Below, piece after piece: positions 1 to 5,927 of a stretch of DNA of 5,927 nt. The position numbers and the translations under genes are program-made. Source of the DNA: Deltaproteobacteria bacterium (GTDB lineage Bacteria; Myxococcota; XYA12-FULL-58-9; JAUUZB01); the NCBI GenBank assembly GCA_030590185.1, contig JAUUZB010000307.1, positions 1 through 5,927 of the forward strand. The letters run 5' to 3'. Each line of letters begins with the position of its first letter. Within the stretch, counting starts at the first letter, position 1. The notes beneath the pieces are model-generated. The model had not been told where the DNA came from and searched no databases. It saw only the letters and a program-made list of their open reading frames with translations.

Positions 1-296
1 AGTCGCGCCTGTTGATGCCCGGGGTCGCCAACTTCGCGGCTGAGCTGGCCCCGGACGGGCAGGTGATCGTGGCCTATGAGGACGTCAAGCGCGGCACCGC
101 CGGCAAGGGGATCGTGCGTTACTTCCGTTTCGAGCTGGATGATCCCGAGTCTAAGCCGACCCGCTTTCACTTCGATTCGGACGGCCCGACCGGCGCCTAC
201 ATGTCGATGGCGCTCAACTCGAAGGGCAAGCTGATGATCGCGTACTACGCCGGCGACATCCGCGGACTCAAGGTTTACGACGAGACCGGACTCTGA
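1..296 (+). CDS. C-terminal end of a probable beta-propeller/repeat protein (5' partial)
   Basis: The reading frame is open to the left edge of the window, so this is only the last ~97 codons of a longer gene; the in-window TTG/ATG at 12-17 need not be the true start. Two similar segments are visible: 'APDGQVIVAYED' followed by 'RYFRFE', and 'ALNSKGKLMIAYYAGD' followed by 'LKVYDE'. This pattern of small residue, D/N-x-x-G, hydrophobic strand ending in Y, then a K/R-x-Y/F strand is typical of repeat beta-propeller or 'DSxGxxxIxYYD' repeats in secreted or lipoproteins of myxobacteria; that assignment is inference. The visible part has no catalytic motif or membrane segment. It ends with TGA 14 bases before the downstream regulator gene, so the two are probably co-transcribed. 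The specific function is unknown. Confidence 0.7.
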   Translation, partial: SRLLMPGVANFAAELAPDGQVIVAYEDVKRGTAGKGIVRYFRFELDDPESKPTRFHFDSDGPTGAYMSMALNSKGKLMIAYYAGDIRGLKVYDETGL

Positions 297-298
297 GC

Positions 299-302
299 AG
301 GA
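299..302 (+). promoter_or_regulatory. Ribosome binding site (AGGA) for the GAF/AAA+ regulator
   Basis: AGGA lies 8 bases before the ATG at 311, a normal Shine-Dalgarno spacing, and sits in the 14-base gap after the upstream stop codon. A second GGAG abuts the ATG directly and is too close to serve. This supports 311 as the start. Confidence 0.5.
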
Positions 303-310
303 CGACGGAG

Positions 311-1795
311 ATGACCGAAGCCGCAGCGGGAGTGCGTTTGGTATCGGTGGCCGGGCTGCTCGAGCGCGGCGTCGACCTCGACATCATCCTGGATGCGATC
401 GTCGATGAGGTGGTCCGCCAGCTCGAAGCCGACCGCGGCACCCTCTACCTGGTCGATCCCGACCACCGGCACATCTTCTCCAAGGCGGCCCACCTGCCGG
501 AGCTGCCGGAGATTCGCCTGGAGATGGGACAGGGGATCGCCGGTGCGGTTGCCCAGAGCGGCGAGCTGATCAACCTCACGGACCCGTATAGTGATGAACG
601 GTTTGAAAAGAACATCGACGCCCGCACCGGCTACAAGACGCACTCGATGCTGGTCGCGCCGATTCGCGACGCCAAGGAGGTGATCGGCGTCCTGCAGGTG
701 CTCAACAAAAAGAGCGGCAGCTTCGATGACGCCGACGTCCAGCTGTTGAGGCAGCTGACCGAGCAGGCCAGCGAGGTGATCCAAACCACCAGCCTCTACG
801 CTCAGCTCAAGGCCCGGCCCAAGGGTGGCGCCGGCGCCCGCCCGGTCGACTACCGCTACAACTTCATCGTCGGCACCAGCGCCGTCATGCGCCAGGTCTA
901 CGAGCTGGTTGATAAGGCGGCGGCTACCACCGCCACGGTGATCATCCAGGGCGAGAGCGGTACGGGCAAAGGGTTGATCGCGCGCGCCATTCACATGAAC
1001 AGCGCGCGGCGAAACGAGCCGTTGGTGGTTCTCGACTGCACCACCCTGCCCCCGAGCCTGATCGAGAATGAAATTTTTGGGCACGAGAGCGGCGCCTACA
1101 CCGGCGCCGATCGCACCGAGAAGGGCCGGTTGGAGTTAGCGGATGGCGGTACCTTGTTCATCGACGAGATCGGTGAGTTGCCGTTGGAGTTGCAGAGCAA
1201 ATTGTTGCGTGTGATCCAGGAACGTGAGTTCCAACGGGTCGGCGGACACAAAACGATTCATGTCGATTTTCGTTTGATCGCCGCCACCAATCGCGACCTC
1301 GATCAAATGGTGGCGGACGGAACGTTCAGAACCGACCTCTGCTACCGCATCCACGTCGTGCCGATCCTGTTGCCACCGTTGCGAAGGCGCGGGGCGGATG
1401 ACACCCAACGCCTGGCAGAGCATTTTCTCAACGTCTTTGCCAAGAAGCACCGTCAGAACATTCGCGGCATCGCCCCGGGCGCCATGCGGCGTCTGCTCGA
1501 GCACCGCTGGCCGGGCAACATCCGTGAGCTCGAAAACTGTATCGAGAGCGCCGTGGTGTTGAGCGACGGTGACATCATCAAGGAGCAGCACCTGGCGCTG
1601 CCCGCCATCAGCCGGGCGGGTAAGCCGAGCAGCGGGCCGGCCCCGGGTCAGGATCTCTCTCGCACCCTCGCCGAGACCGATCGCGACTACATCCTGGCGG
1701 TGATGGAGGAGGTGGGCGGCAACCAGAGCGAGGCTGCGCGCCGGCTCGGCATCAGCCGCAACACCTTGGCGCGGAAGCTCAAGACGTACGGCTAA
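311..1795 (+). CDS. Sigma-54-type transcriptional activator: GAF sensor, AAA+ core, Fis-type HTH
   Basis: A 494-aa cytoplasmic regulator, complete, in the usual size range for bacterial enhancer-binding proteins. Residues ~10-165 form a GAF domain; its end carries N132-K133, F138 and D142, close to the NKFDE signature of cyclic-nucleotide-binding GAF domains (last position Val143, not Glu). Residues ~180-410 are the AAA+ ATPase: Walker A GESGTGKG at 214-221, the sigma-54 contact loop as GAYTGA at 261-266 (usual GAFTGA), Walker B TLFIDE at 281-286, sensor I 'AATNRD', and the arginine-finger segment FRTDLCYR at 339-346 (usual FREDLYYR). '[10 protein letters not shown]' follows. The C-terminus, ~457-494, is a Fis-like helix-turn-helix ('[20 protein letters not shown]'). 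There is no receiver domain, so control is by ligand on the GAF domain rather than phosphorylation. The family remodels sigma-54 RNA polymerase at -24/-12 promoters. Targets are not visible. Class is certain; ligand and regulon unknown. Confidence 0.95.
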   Translation: MTEAAAGVRLVSVAGLLERGVDLDIILDAIVDEVVRQLEADRGTLYLVDPDHRHIFSKAAHLPELPEIRLEMGQGIAGAVAQSGELINLTDPYSDERFEKNIDARTGYKTHSMLVAPIRDAKEVIGVLQVLNKKSGSFDDADVQLLRQLTEQASEVIQTTSLYAQLKARPKGGAGARPVDYRYNFIVGTSAVMRQVYELVDKAAATTATVIIQGESGTGKGLIARAIHMNSARRNEPLVVLDCTTLPPSLIENEIFGHESGAYTGADRTEKGRLELADGGTLFIDEIGELPLELQSKLLRVIQEREFQRVGGHKTIHVDFRLIAATNRDLDQMVADGTFRTDLCYRIHVVPILLPPLRRRGADDTQRLAEHFLNVFAKKHRQNIRGIAPGAMRRLLEHRWPGNIRELENCIESAVVLSDGDIIKEQHLALPAISRAGKPSSGPAPGQDLSRTLAETDRDYILAVMEEVGGNQSEAARRLGISRNTLARKLKTYG

Positions 1796-1811
1796 GCGGT
1801 ACGATTCTACT

Positions 1812-1841
1812 GTCTGGCGGCTGAGGCCCAAGCGCCCAGAC
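1812..1841. terminator. Possible bidirectional hairpin between convergent genes
   Basis: GTCTGG (1812-1817) pairs with CCAGAC (1836-1841), and CG/CG can extend the stem past a one-base bulge, to about 8 bp with a loop of some 13 bases. It sits in the 59-base gap between two convergent stop codons, where a shared terminator is expected. No T-run follows on either strand, so it is not a classic intrinsic terminator; it could slow polymerase or protect 3' ends. Confidence 0.35.
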
Positions 1842-1854
1842 GGGCCCGGACAAA

Positions 1855-3690
1855 CTAGCTCCGCTCTGGATAGGCAAAGCCGTCCAGGTACTTGCCGATG
1901 ACGCGGTCGAGTCGGCTCTCTTCGAAAAACTTGCACACCGCGACCCTGAGGTTGGTGCCGAGCTCCTGGTCATCCAGCTCGGTGTTTTCTCGCAGGTCCC
2001 GATCGAGGTTTTCAAAGAGCGTCTCGAGCGTGTGGGTGAAGCGCAGGCGCGCCTCGCCCACGGTCCGGGCTTCCTGCGGGCTCAGGGGCAGGGCGTCCTC
2101 GAAGTTCCACAGGGGTGAGGCGAGAACGAACGGGTCACTCTCCTTGACCGTATCCATGGCGACGGAGAAGAGGTCGTCATAGGTCATCGGAGATGCGTCG
2201 GCGATCTTGGCGAACCTCGGATCAGCGCGCGCCGCCTCGAAGGCCTCGGTGATCAACGCCGGGTCGCCGGCCCGCCAGCTCGCGAAGAGATCCGGTGGCA
2301 CTTTTTCGAGGCCGCCGTCGACCAGGGTGCGGGAGTGGCGATCGATGTTGTACATCAGGAAGTCGAAGTCCCCGATGAGCACGCCCCGGTTCTCGGCGCC
2401 GACGGCGAAGGGGCTGCCATAGATACCGCCGCGCAAGCCCACCTGATGGAACTTGTGCTCGGCGAAGAAATCGGGGTCACACTCGCCAGCGGCAAAGTGC
2501 TCCACCACGCTGCGCACGGCGTCCCCTCTCCATGGCACCTGGTTGGCGTGCTCGAGCCCGGTGGCCGCCGCCGCCCCATAGGTGAAGAGCTCGAGGTCCT
2601 CGAGGGCGAAGAGGTTCACCATGGCCACCCCCGCCCCGGCCCGATCCTCGTGGCTGGGCAACTCGGTGACGATGTGCACGTGATAACCGTTGGGCCGCTC
2701 ACCCTCGCGGCGCATGCCCTCGATCGCCCCGAAGTCGGCGTAGAGGGTGTCGAGGCTCGAATAGGACTTGGCGGTGATCAACTCCGCCGCGCCGGCCTCC
2801 CACTTCACCTGCTCGCGCATGGTGTCGGACAGGACCTTGCCCCCCGGGGCGACCCTCGGATCCTCGATGCGATAGAGCGGGGGCCAAGAGCCCCTCTGCC
2901 CGTGGGAGACACCCAGGTAGCGCACGCGACCCCGCTCGCTCAAGGATTTCCAACGCAAGGAACGAGCTCTCTGGCTCGAGTCCATGCGTAGCCAGGCGGC
3001 GCCCTTGACCACTTTTAAACCCGCATCGCTGAACAAACTCTCGTCTGTCTCCAGGGTGCCGAGAAGATCATCCATGACTGCCGCGTCGAGGCGGCCGTCC
3101 TGCGCGGGCGCGTAGAAGTTGAGCAGCAAGGGGCGCTTGGCAACGATGACCTCGGCCTCGAGGGCGTAGGTGAGGATAGCCGCTTGGGGATCGCCGTTGA
3201 GATGTTGGGGGAGATGCAGTCGGCGCAACTCCGTGGCGCCCCCCGCGCAGAGCAGCGGCTCGATGGCGTCGAGCACCTGGGTCTTTTGGGCTGCCCGGGC
3301 GTAGGGAAAGTTACTGTTCACGTACGTCGCCAGGGCGGTCTCGAGCTCTGGGCTCAGGGGTTTTGCCAGGCGTGCGAAGTTGAAGGGGTTGGCTACCCCC
3401 GGATGCACCTCGTCGGCCAATACCGCCGCCACGGAATCGGGCAGGGCACGGCGAAGTTGAGCGCGGACGTCCCGAGACAGGCCGAAGAGAGCGACGTCGT
3501 CGGTGCCGGCTAGCGCGTTGAGCTGGTCGAGGGCGCGTGCGTCTGTGTGAGGGTCGGCCTTGAGTTGTTGGACGACCCGCTGGAACTGATCGGCCGGTTG
3601 GACGACGGGGGCGGTCTCGGTTTTGTTTGCAGCGGGCGAGACCACCAGCGGGGTGGCCGGCCGCAGGGTCGGTGGCGGCGTGGTTATCAT
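1855..3690 (-). CDS. Unrecognised 611-aa protein; weak resemblance to amidoligase/carboxylate-amine ligase cores
   Basis: I do not recognise this family with confidence. The protein is complete, with no signal peptide or membrane segment, so it is probably cytoplasmic. Residues 1-35 are a Pro/Thr/Ala/Val-rich, probably disordered tail. Residues ~40-290 look mainly helical. The central part (~270-450) has the most motif-like residues: 'RIEDPR', E303 in 'AAELITAK', 'GYHVHIV' with H337 and H339, 'LRGGIYG' at 420-426, and E434-N-R-G followed by 'IGDFDF'. The order Glu strand, HxH strand, Arg and E-N-R strand loosely recalls amidoligase/glutamate-cysteine ligase-like folds; this is a guess from pattern. 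The C-terminal ~150 residues are helical and charged. The start is the ATG at 3690; an in-frame TGA lies four codons upstream and no clear Shine-Dalgarno is seen, so a leaderless or short-leader transcript is possible. It follows the GAF gene by 60 bases. Confidence 0.85.
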   Translation of the reverse strand: MITTPPPTLRPATPLVVSPAANKTETAPVVQPADQFQRVVQQLKADPHTDARALDQLNALAGTDDVALFGLSRDVRAQLRRALPDSVAAVLADEVHPGVANPFNFARLAKPLSPELETALATYVNSNFPYARAAQKTQVLDAIEPLLCAGGATELRRLHLPQHLNGDPQAAILTYALEAEVIVAKRPLLLNFYAPAQDGRLDAAVMDDLLGTLETDESLFSDAGLKVVKGAAWLRMDSSQRARSLRWKSLSERGRVRYLGVSHGQRGSWPPLYRIEDPRVAPGGKVLSDTMREQVKWEAGAAELITAKSYSSLDTLYADFGAIEGMRREGERPNGYHVHIVTELPSHEDRAGAGVAMVNLFALEDLELFTYGAAAATGLEHANQVPWRGDAVRSVVEHFAAGECDPDFFAEHKFHQVGLRGGIYGSPFAVGAENRGVLIGDFDFLMYNIDRHSRTLVDGGLEKVPPDLFASWRAGDPALITEAFEAARADPRFAKIADASPMTYDDLFSVAMDTVKESDPFVLASPLWNFEDALPLSPQEARTVGEARLRFTHTLETLFENLDRDLRENTELDDQELGTNLRVAVCKFFEESRLDRVIGKYLDGFAYPERS

Positions 3691-3701
3691 ATTATGGAAT
3701 C

Positions 3702-3731
3702 AAAATAGCACTCGATCCTCGCGAACCGCAA
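3702..3731 (-). promoter_or_regulatory. Candidate promoter before the 611-aa gene
   Basis: On the - strand, TTGCGG (3731-3726) and TATTTT (3707-3702) are 18 bases apart and resemble -35/-10 boxes. They lie in a short AT-rich patch (3688-3710) that stands out from the surrounding high-GC DNA. Initiation about 7 bases after the -10 would fall only a few bases before the ATG, which fits the lack of a Shine-Dalgarno. The -35 match is poor; read-through from the GAF gene is the alternative. Confidence 0.25.
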
Positions 3732-3750
3732 CCTAGCGAGCATGGGGACC

Positions 3751-4272
3751 TCACTCCATTAGATCCTTCATCGCCAAGTAACTACCGAGACGCCGCGACA
3801 CGCTGCGCGCCAGTTGCTCGGTGGCGCGCAGGGATTCCTCGTTGAAGACGCCGGTCAGGCTTCGGTTCTCGAGGTAGATCACCCCCCGGCAATCCTCCTC
3901 GGCGTTGAGCGGCGCACAGACCACGGAGCGGATGGCCAGGCGGATGACGCTCTCGGTGCTGATCAGACCGGGGGTCGACTGGGCGTCCTGGACCACCACT
4001 CCCTGGTTACTCTCGAGGACCTGCTTGACGATGGTGCGACTGATTCCCGCGTCCTGCTCGGGCAACTCGGCGTCCCGCATGTTGTGCACCACTTGCGCGG
4101 AGGTCGAACCGTCCTCCTCGGTGAGCAGGATGAAGCCGCACTCGGCGCCCGTGAGGTTGACCACCACGTCGAGCACGCGCTCGAGGACGGCGGTCAGATC
4201 CGTGTCGGTCTCGAACGCCTCCTTGAGGAGGGTAGCGATCTTGACGTCGCCGGTGGTGGGCTTGTCGGTCAC
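3751..4272 (-). CDS. Small stand-alone GAF-domain protein
   Basis: A 173-aa protein made almost wholly of one GAF domain (residues ~10-168). It shows a leading helix 'LTAVLERVLDVVVNLTGAE', then 'CGFILLTEEDG', then 'IRSVVCAPLN' and 'RGVIYLENRSLTGVFNEE', which is the strand pair and 'YLENxxxxGxF' end typical of GAF domains in bacterial kinases and FHA/GAF/sigma-54 regulators. It has no kinase, cyclase, phosphodiesterase or DNA-binding part, so it likely senses a small molecule and passes the state to a partner protein. It lacks the NKFDE pattern seen in the regulator at 311-1795, so the two GAF domains are of different subtypes. The start is GTG at 4272, chosen because GAGGA lies 7 bases upstream and the neighbouring gene stops 3 bases before it. 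It is probably co-translated with the CAP lipoprotein. Ligand and partner are unknown. Confidence 0.9.
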   Translation of the reverse strand: MTDKPTTGDVKIATLLKEAFETDTDLTAVLERVLDVVVNLTGAECGFILLTEEDGSTSAQVVHNMRDAELPEQDAGISRTIVKQVLESNQGVVVQDAQSTPGLISTESVIRLAIRSVVCAPLNAEEDCRGVIYLENRSLTGVFNEESLRATEQLARSVSRRLGSYLAMKDLME

Positions 4273-4275
4273 GGC

Positions 4276-5927
4276 TCAATCCTCGCTCATCTGCGCCAAA
4301 AGGACGACTACGTAGATGGCGTTCTCGCCTAGGTCGGGGTGGGGGCCCTGCGCGATGCCGACCCCGAAGTGGGTCATGCGTTTGTCCCGGGTGGTCTTGT
4401 TGGCGTCGAAGCCGCTGACCACACCGACCACCGAGAGCAGGGACTTGATGCGCACCAGGGGCAGGCCCTTGGCCTTGAGCGCATCGATCGCCTCGGTGAT
4501 CGCCACCTCGAGCGAGATGCCACGGGTCACCCGATCGGCGTGGTCCATGGCAACCTCGTCCAAGGCATCGTGGCGGTGAAGGCTGCTCACCTTCACGACC
4601 TGGGCTGCGACCTCATCGGCGGCCTCGGTCGGATCCACCTCCGGCGGGATGCGGATGAACAGCTGGGTGATGAACAGATCCAACAGGTCCGAGGAGTTCC
4701 TGCCGGCCACGACCCCGACCCCAACGTGGGTGGCCTCCGGGGAGAGGATCGCCGCACGGTGGGCCGGGCTGTTCATCAGGCCGTGGTGGGCCTCGGTGGT
4801 GCTGCCGGCCCGCGCCAGGTTTTCACTGACCTGGGTCGATTTGATACCAGCCCGGCGCAGGCGATCGGTGGGATTTCCGGACGACGCAGAGGTGTGGGCG
4901 ATCAACTCGGTCTCTGCCATCTCCTGGCTGTAGGCACGGGCGACGTCGGCCACGGCGACGTTCGGCGTCAGGGCGGGCAGGCCGGCCTGCTGCCGTTCCT
5001 GGTTGAGGAGCTCGAGCATGCGACGTTCGATCTCAGCCGGGTCGCTGCTTTCGGCGTTCGGCTCGTGGGCCTCGTAGGTCACGGCGGTCGGCAGGTCGAC
5101 GCCACACCAGATCGGAAAGTTGGCTAGCACCGTGGGGCCGCGCTTCGAGTTGGCGGTGACCTCGACCTGATGTTTTCCGACCCGACCTTCACAGCTCATC
5201 ACCGTGGTGAAGCGTCGGTCTGCCTGGGGGGTGATCTTCGCCCGCTCCACCGTGCCGTCCTCGCGGGTGATCACCAGCTGCGGCTCGACGAATCCAGGGG
5301 CTGCCCGACCGGTCAAGCGAATGGCGTCCCCCGGTTGTAGCACCCGGGGTATCGGCTCGGTCTCGAGGAAGCTCTTTTGCAGGATCAAAACCGTGGCATG
5401 TTGACCCAAGTCCCGAGGGGCGCTGCCAATGCCGAAGCGCTGATACTCTCCGTCCGCCATGATGTTGCGCAGGCGGTCGCCAAAGTGGGCGGCGGCCTTG
5501 GGTGCATCCCGCGGGTCGGCGAAGACCAACACGATTCGTGGGGTCGGCTCGATGAGGCCGTAGTGGTGCAGAGCGAAGGCGACCGGCGCATAGGGCAGGA
5601 GGCGGTCGCGCGGGACAATCAGGGCCAGGTCGGCGGCGACCTGGTAGAGGCGGGTATCCGATTGGGGTGCGGGTCGGCCGGTCTCCTTGGCGGCTGCGTG
5701 GATCTCGGCCACGACCGCGTCGAACAGCGGGGTACGCGGCGGCGCCTCTCCGGGGATGCCATTGTAGACCAACACCGGTGGGCGACTCGGTGCGAAGACC
5801 TCGACCCTGGCGCCGGTGGTGCCGGCGGTCGCTAGTCGACCGGAGCTCGGGGCACCGCCGCAGCCGATCGCGGCCACCACGAGGCCGAGCAGGCCACAGC
5901 TCGAGAGGCAGGTCGCTAGGTTGGGGG
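4276..5927 (-). CDS. CAP (SCP/YkwD-type) domain lipoprotein with flanking degenerate CAP-like modules (5' partial)
   Basis: The frame runs open to the right edge. The first in-window start (GTG, 5880) would leave only six residues before the lipobox 'AIGC' (Cys codon 5862-5860), while upstream codons give a hydrophobic 'CGLLGLVVAAIG', so the true start lies beyond the window. Numbering from that GTG: Cys7 is the likely lipidation site, giving an outer- or inner-membrane-anchored periplasmic or surface lipoprotein. Residues ~75-178 are a degenerate CAP-like module ending 'RFGIG'. Residues ~180-263 look like an Ig-like strand domain with C230 and C259, a possible disulfide. Residues ~283-408 are a canonical CAP domain: 'LLNQER', H329, E353-N354, 'NSPAHR' with H374, and 'THVGVG' at 384-389. 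Residues ~425-534 are a second degenerate module ending 'THFGVG' at 503-508. CAP proteins bind or act on lipids or wall components in various lineages; the substrate here is unknown. The GAF gene follows after 3 bases. Confidence 0.9.
   Translation of the reverse strand, partial: PNLATCLSSCGLLGLVVAAIGCGGAPSSGRLATAGTTGARVEVFAPSRPPVLVYNGIPGEAPPRTPLFDAVVAEIHAAAKETGRPAPQSDTRLYQVAADLALIVPRDRLLPYAPVAFALHHYGLIEPTPRIVLVFADPRDAPKAAAHFGDRLRNIMADGEYQRFGIGSAPRDLGQHATVLILQKSFLETEPIPRVLQPGDAIRLTGRAAPGFVEPQLVITREDGTVERAKITPQADRRFTTVMSCEGRVGKHQVEVTANSKRGPTVLANFPIWCGVDLPTAVTYEAHEPNAESSDPAEIERRMLELLNQERQQAGLPALTPNVAVADVARAYSQEMAETELIAHTSASSGNPTDRLRRAGIKSTQVSENLARAGSTTEAHHGLMNSPAHRAAILSPEATHVGVGVVAGRNSSDLLDLFITQLFIRIPPEVDPTEAADEVAAQVVKVSSLHRHDALDEVAMDHADRVTRGISLEVAITEAIDALKAKGLPLVRIKSLLSVVGVVSGFDANKTTRDKRMTHFGVGIAQGPHPDLGENAIYVVVLLAQMSED
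4280..4284 (-). promoter_or_regulatory. Ribosome binding site (GAGGA) for the GAF gene, inside the upstream gene
   Basis: GAGGA on the - strand lies 7 bases before the GTG at 4272 and overlaps the last codons (Glu-Asp, then TGA) of the CAP lipoprotein gene. It fixes the GTG start and implies translational coupling. Confidence 0.65.

Noticed and set aside
275..1084. 269-codon open frame on the - strand opposite the regulator
   Set aside because: It lies wholly opposite the GAF and early AAA+ coding sequence, has a low-complexity Gly/Ala/Asp/Leu composition typical of high-GC antisense frames, and shows no domain pattern.
1136..1936. 266-codon open frame on the - strand across the regulator's end and the convergent gap
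   Set aside because: Antisense to the well-supported AAA+ and HTH region, and it overlaps the end of the 611-aa gene in another frame; composition is Arg/Leu/Ala-rich with no recognisable motif.
2533..2548. TGGCAC followed by GC at sigma-54 (-24/-12) spacing on the + strand
   Set aside because: The -12 part reads TGGCG rather than TTGCA, it is internal and antisense to the 611-aa gene, and no + strand gene follows; a chance match is likely in GC-rich DNA.
3718..3740. CTCGC / GCGAG hairpin after the GAF gene as a terminator
   Set aside because: The stem is only 5 bp with a 13-base loop and has no adjacent T-run, so it is too weak to call; it also overlaps the promoter-like boxes.
4339..5127. 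262-codon + strand open frame opposite the CAP lipoprotein
   Set aside because: Shadow of the CAP gene; Gly/Asp/His/Leu-rich translation without domain features, while the - strand frame has clear CAP motifs.
1..5927. Mobile element, toxin-antitoxin, CRISPR or RNA gene
   Set aside because: No transposase motifs, terminal inverted repeats, spaced direct repeats or tRNA/rRNA-like sequence were seen; the space is filled with five ordinary coding sequences.

Overview
The window is dense, high-GC DNA (roughly two-thirds G+C by eye). Its protein types are typical of Myxococcota and related former deltaproteobacteria: a sigma-54-type activator with its own GAF sensor, a propeller-like lipoprotein-style tail, a CAP-domain lipoprotein, a lone GAF protein and a large orphan protein. 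The lineage is an inference from gene style; no marker gene is present.

Layout: two gene strings run towards each other and meet at about 1796-1854. On the + strand are the last ~97 codons of a probable beta-propeller/repeat protein (1-296). After 14 bases comes a complete 494-aa GAF / AAA+ / Fis-HTH regulator (311-1795). On the - strand, reading right to left, is a large CAP (SCP/YkwD-type) lipoprotein whose 5' end lies beyond the window (4276-5927). It is followed 3 bases later by a 173-aa stand-alone GAF protein (3751-4272), and after 60 bases by an unrecognised 611-aa protein (1855-3690). The convergent gap holds one imperfect hairpin. There is no gene-free stretch over 300 bases, and I saw no tRNA, rRNA, CRISPR, insertion sequence or long repeat.

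How the genes may work together: the CAP lipoprotein and the small GAF protein look translationally coupled, with the Shine-Dalgarno of the second inside the last codons of the first. The 611-aa gene may be read through from them or started from an AT-rich promoter-like patch just before it. The + strand regulator carries a GAF domain of the cyclic-nucleotide type with a nearly complete NKFDE motif, so it may couple a small ligand to transcription. A link between the two strings is only suggested by proximity.

Points most worth a second look: (1) the CAP lipoprotein seems to hold three CAP-like modules, one canonical between two degenerate ones, with an Ig-like segment; (2) the 611-aa orphan has a Glu...HxH...ENR pattern that faintly recalls carboxylate-amine ligases; (3) the regulator has GAYTGA instead of GAFTGA plus several other departures, within a patch of changed codon use.
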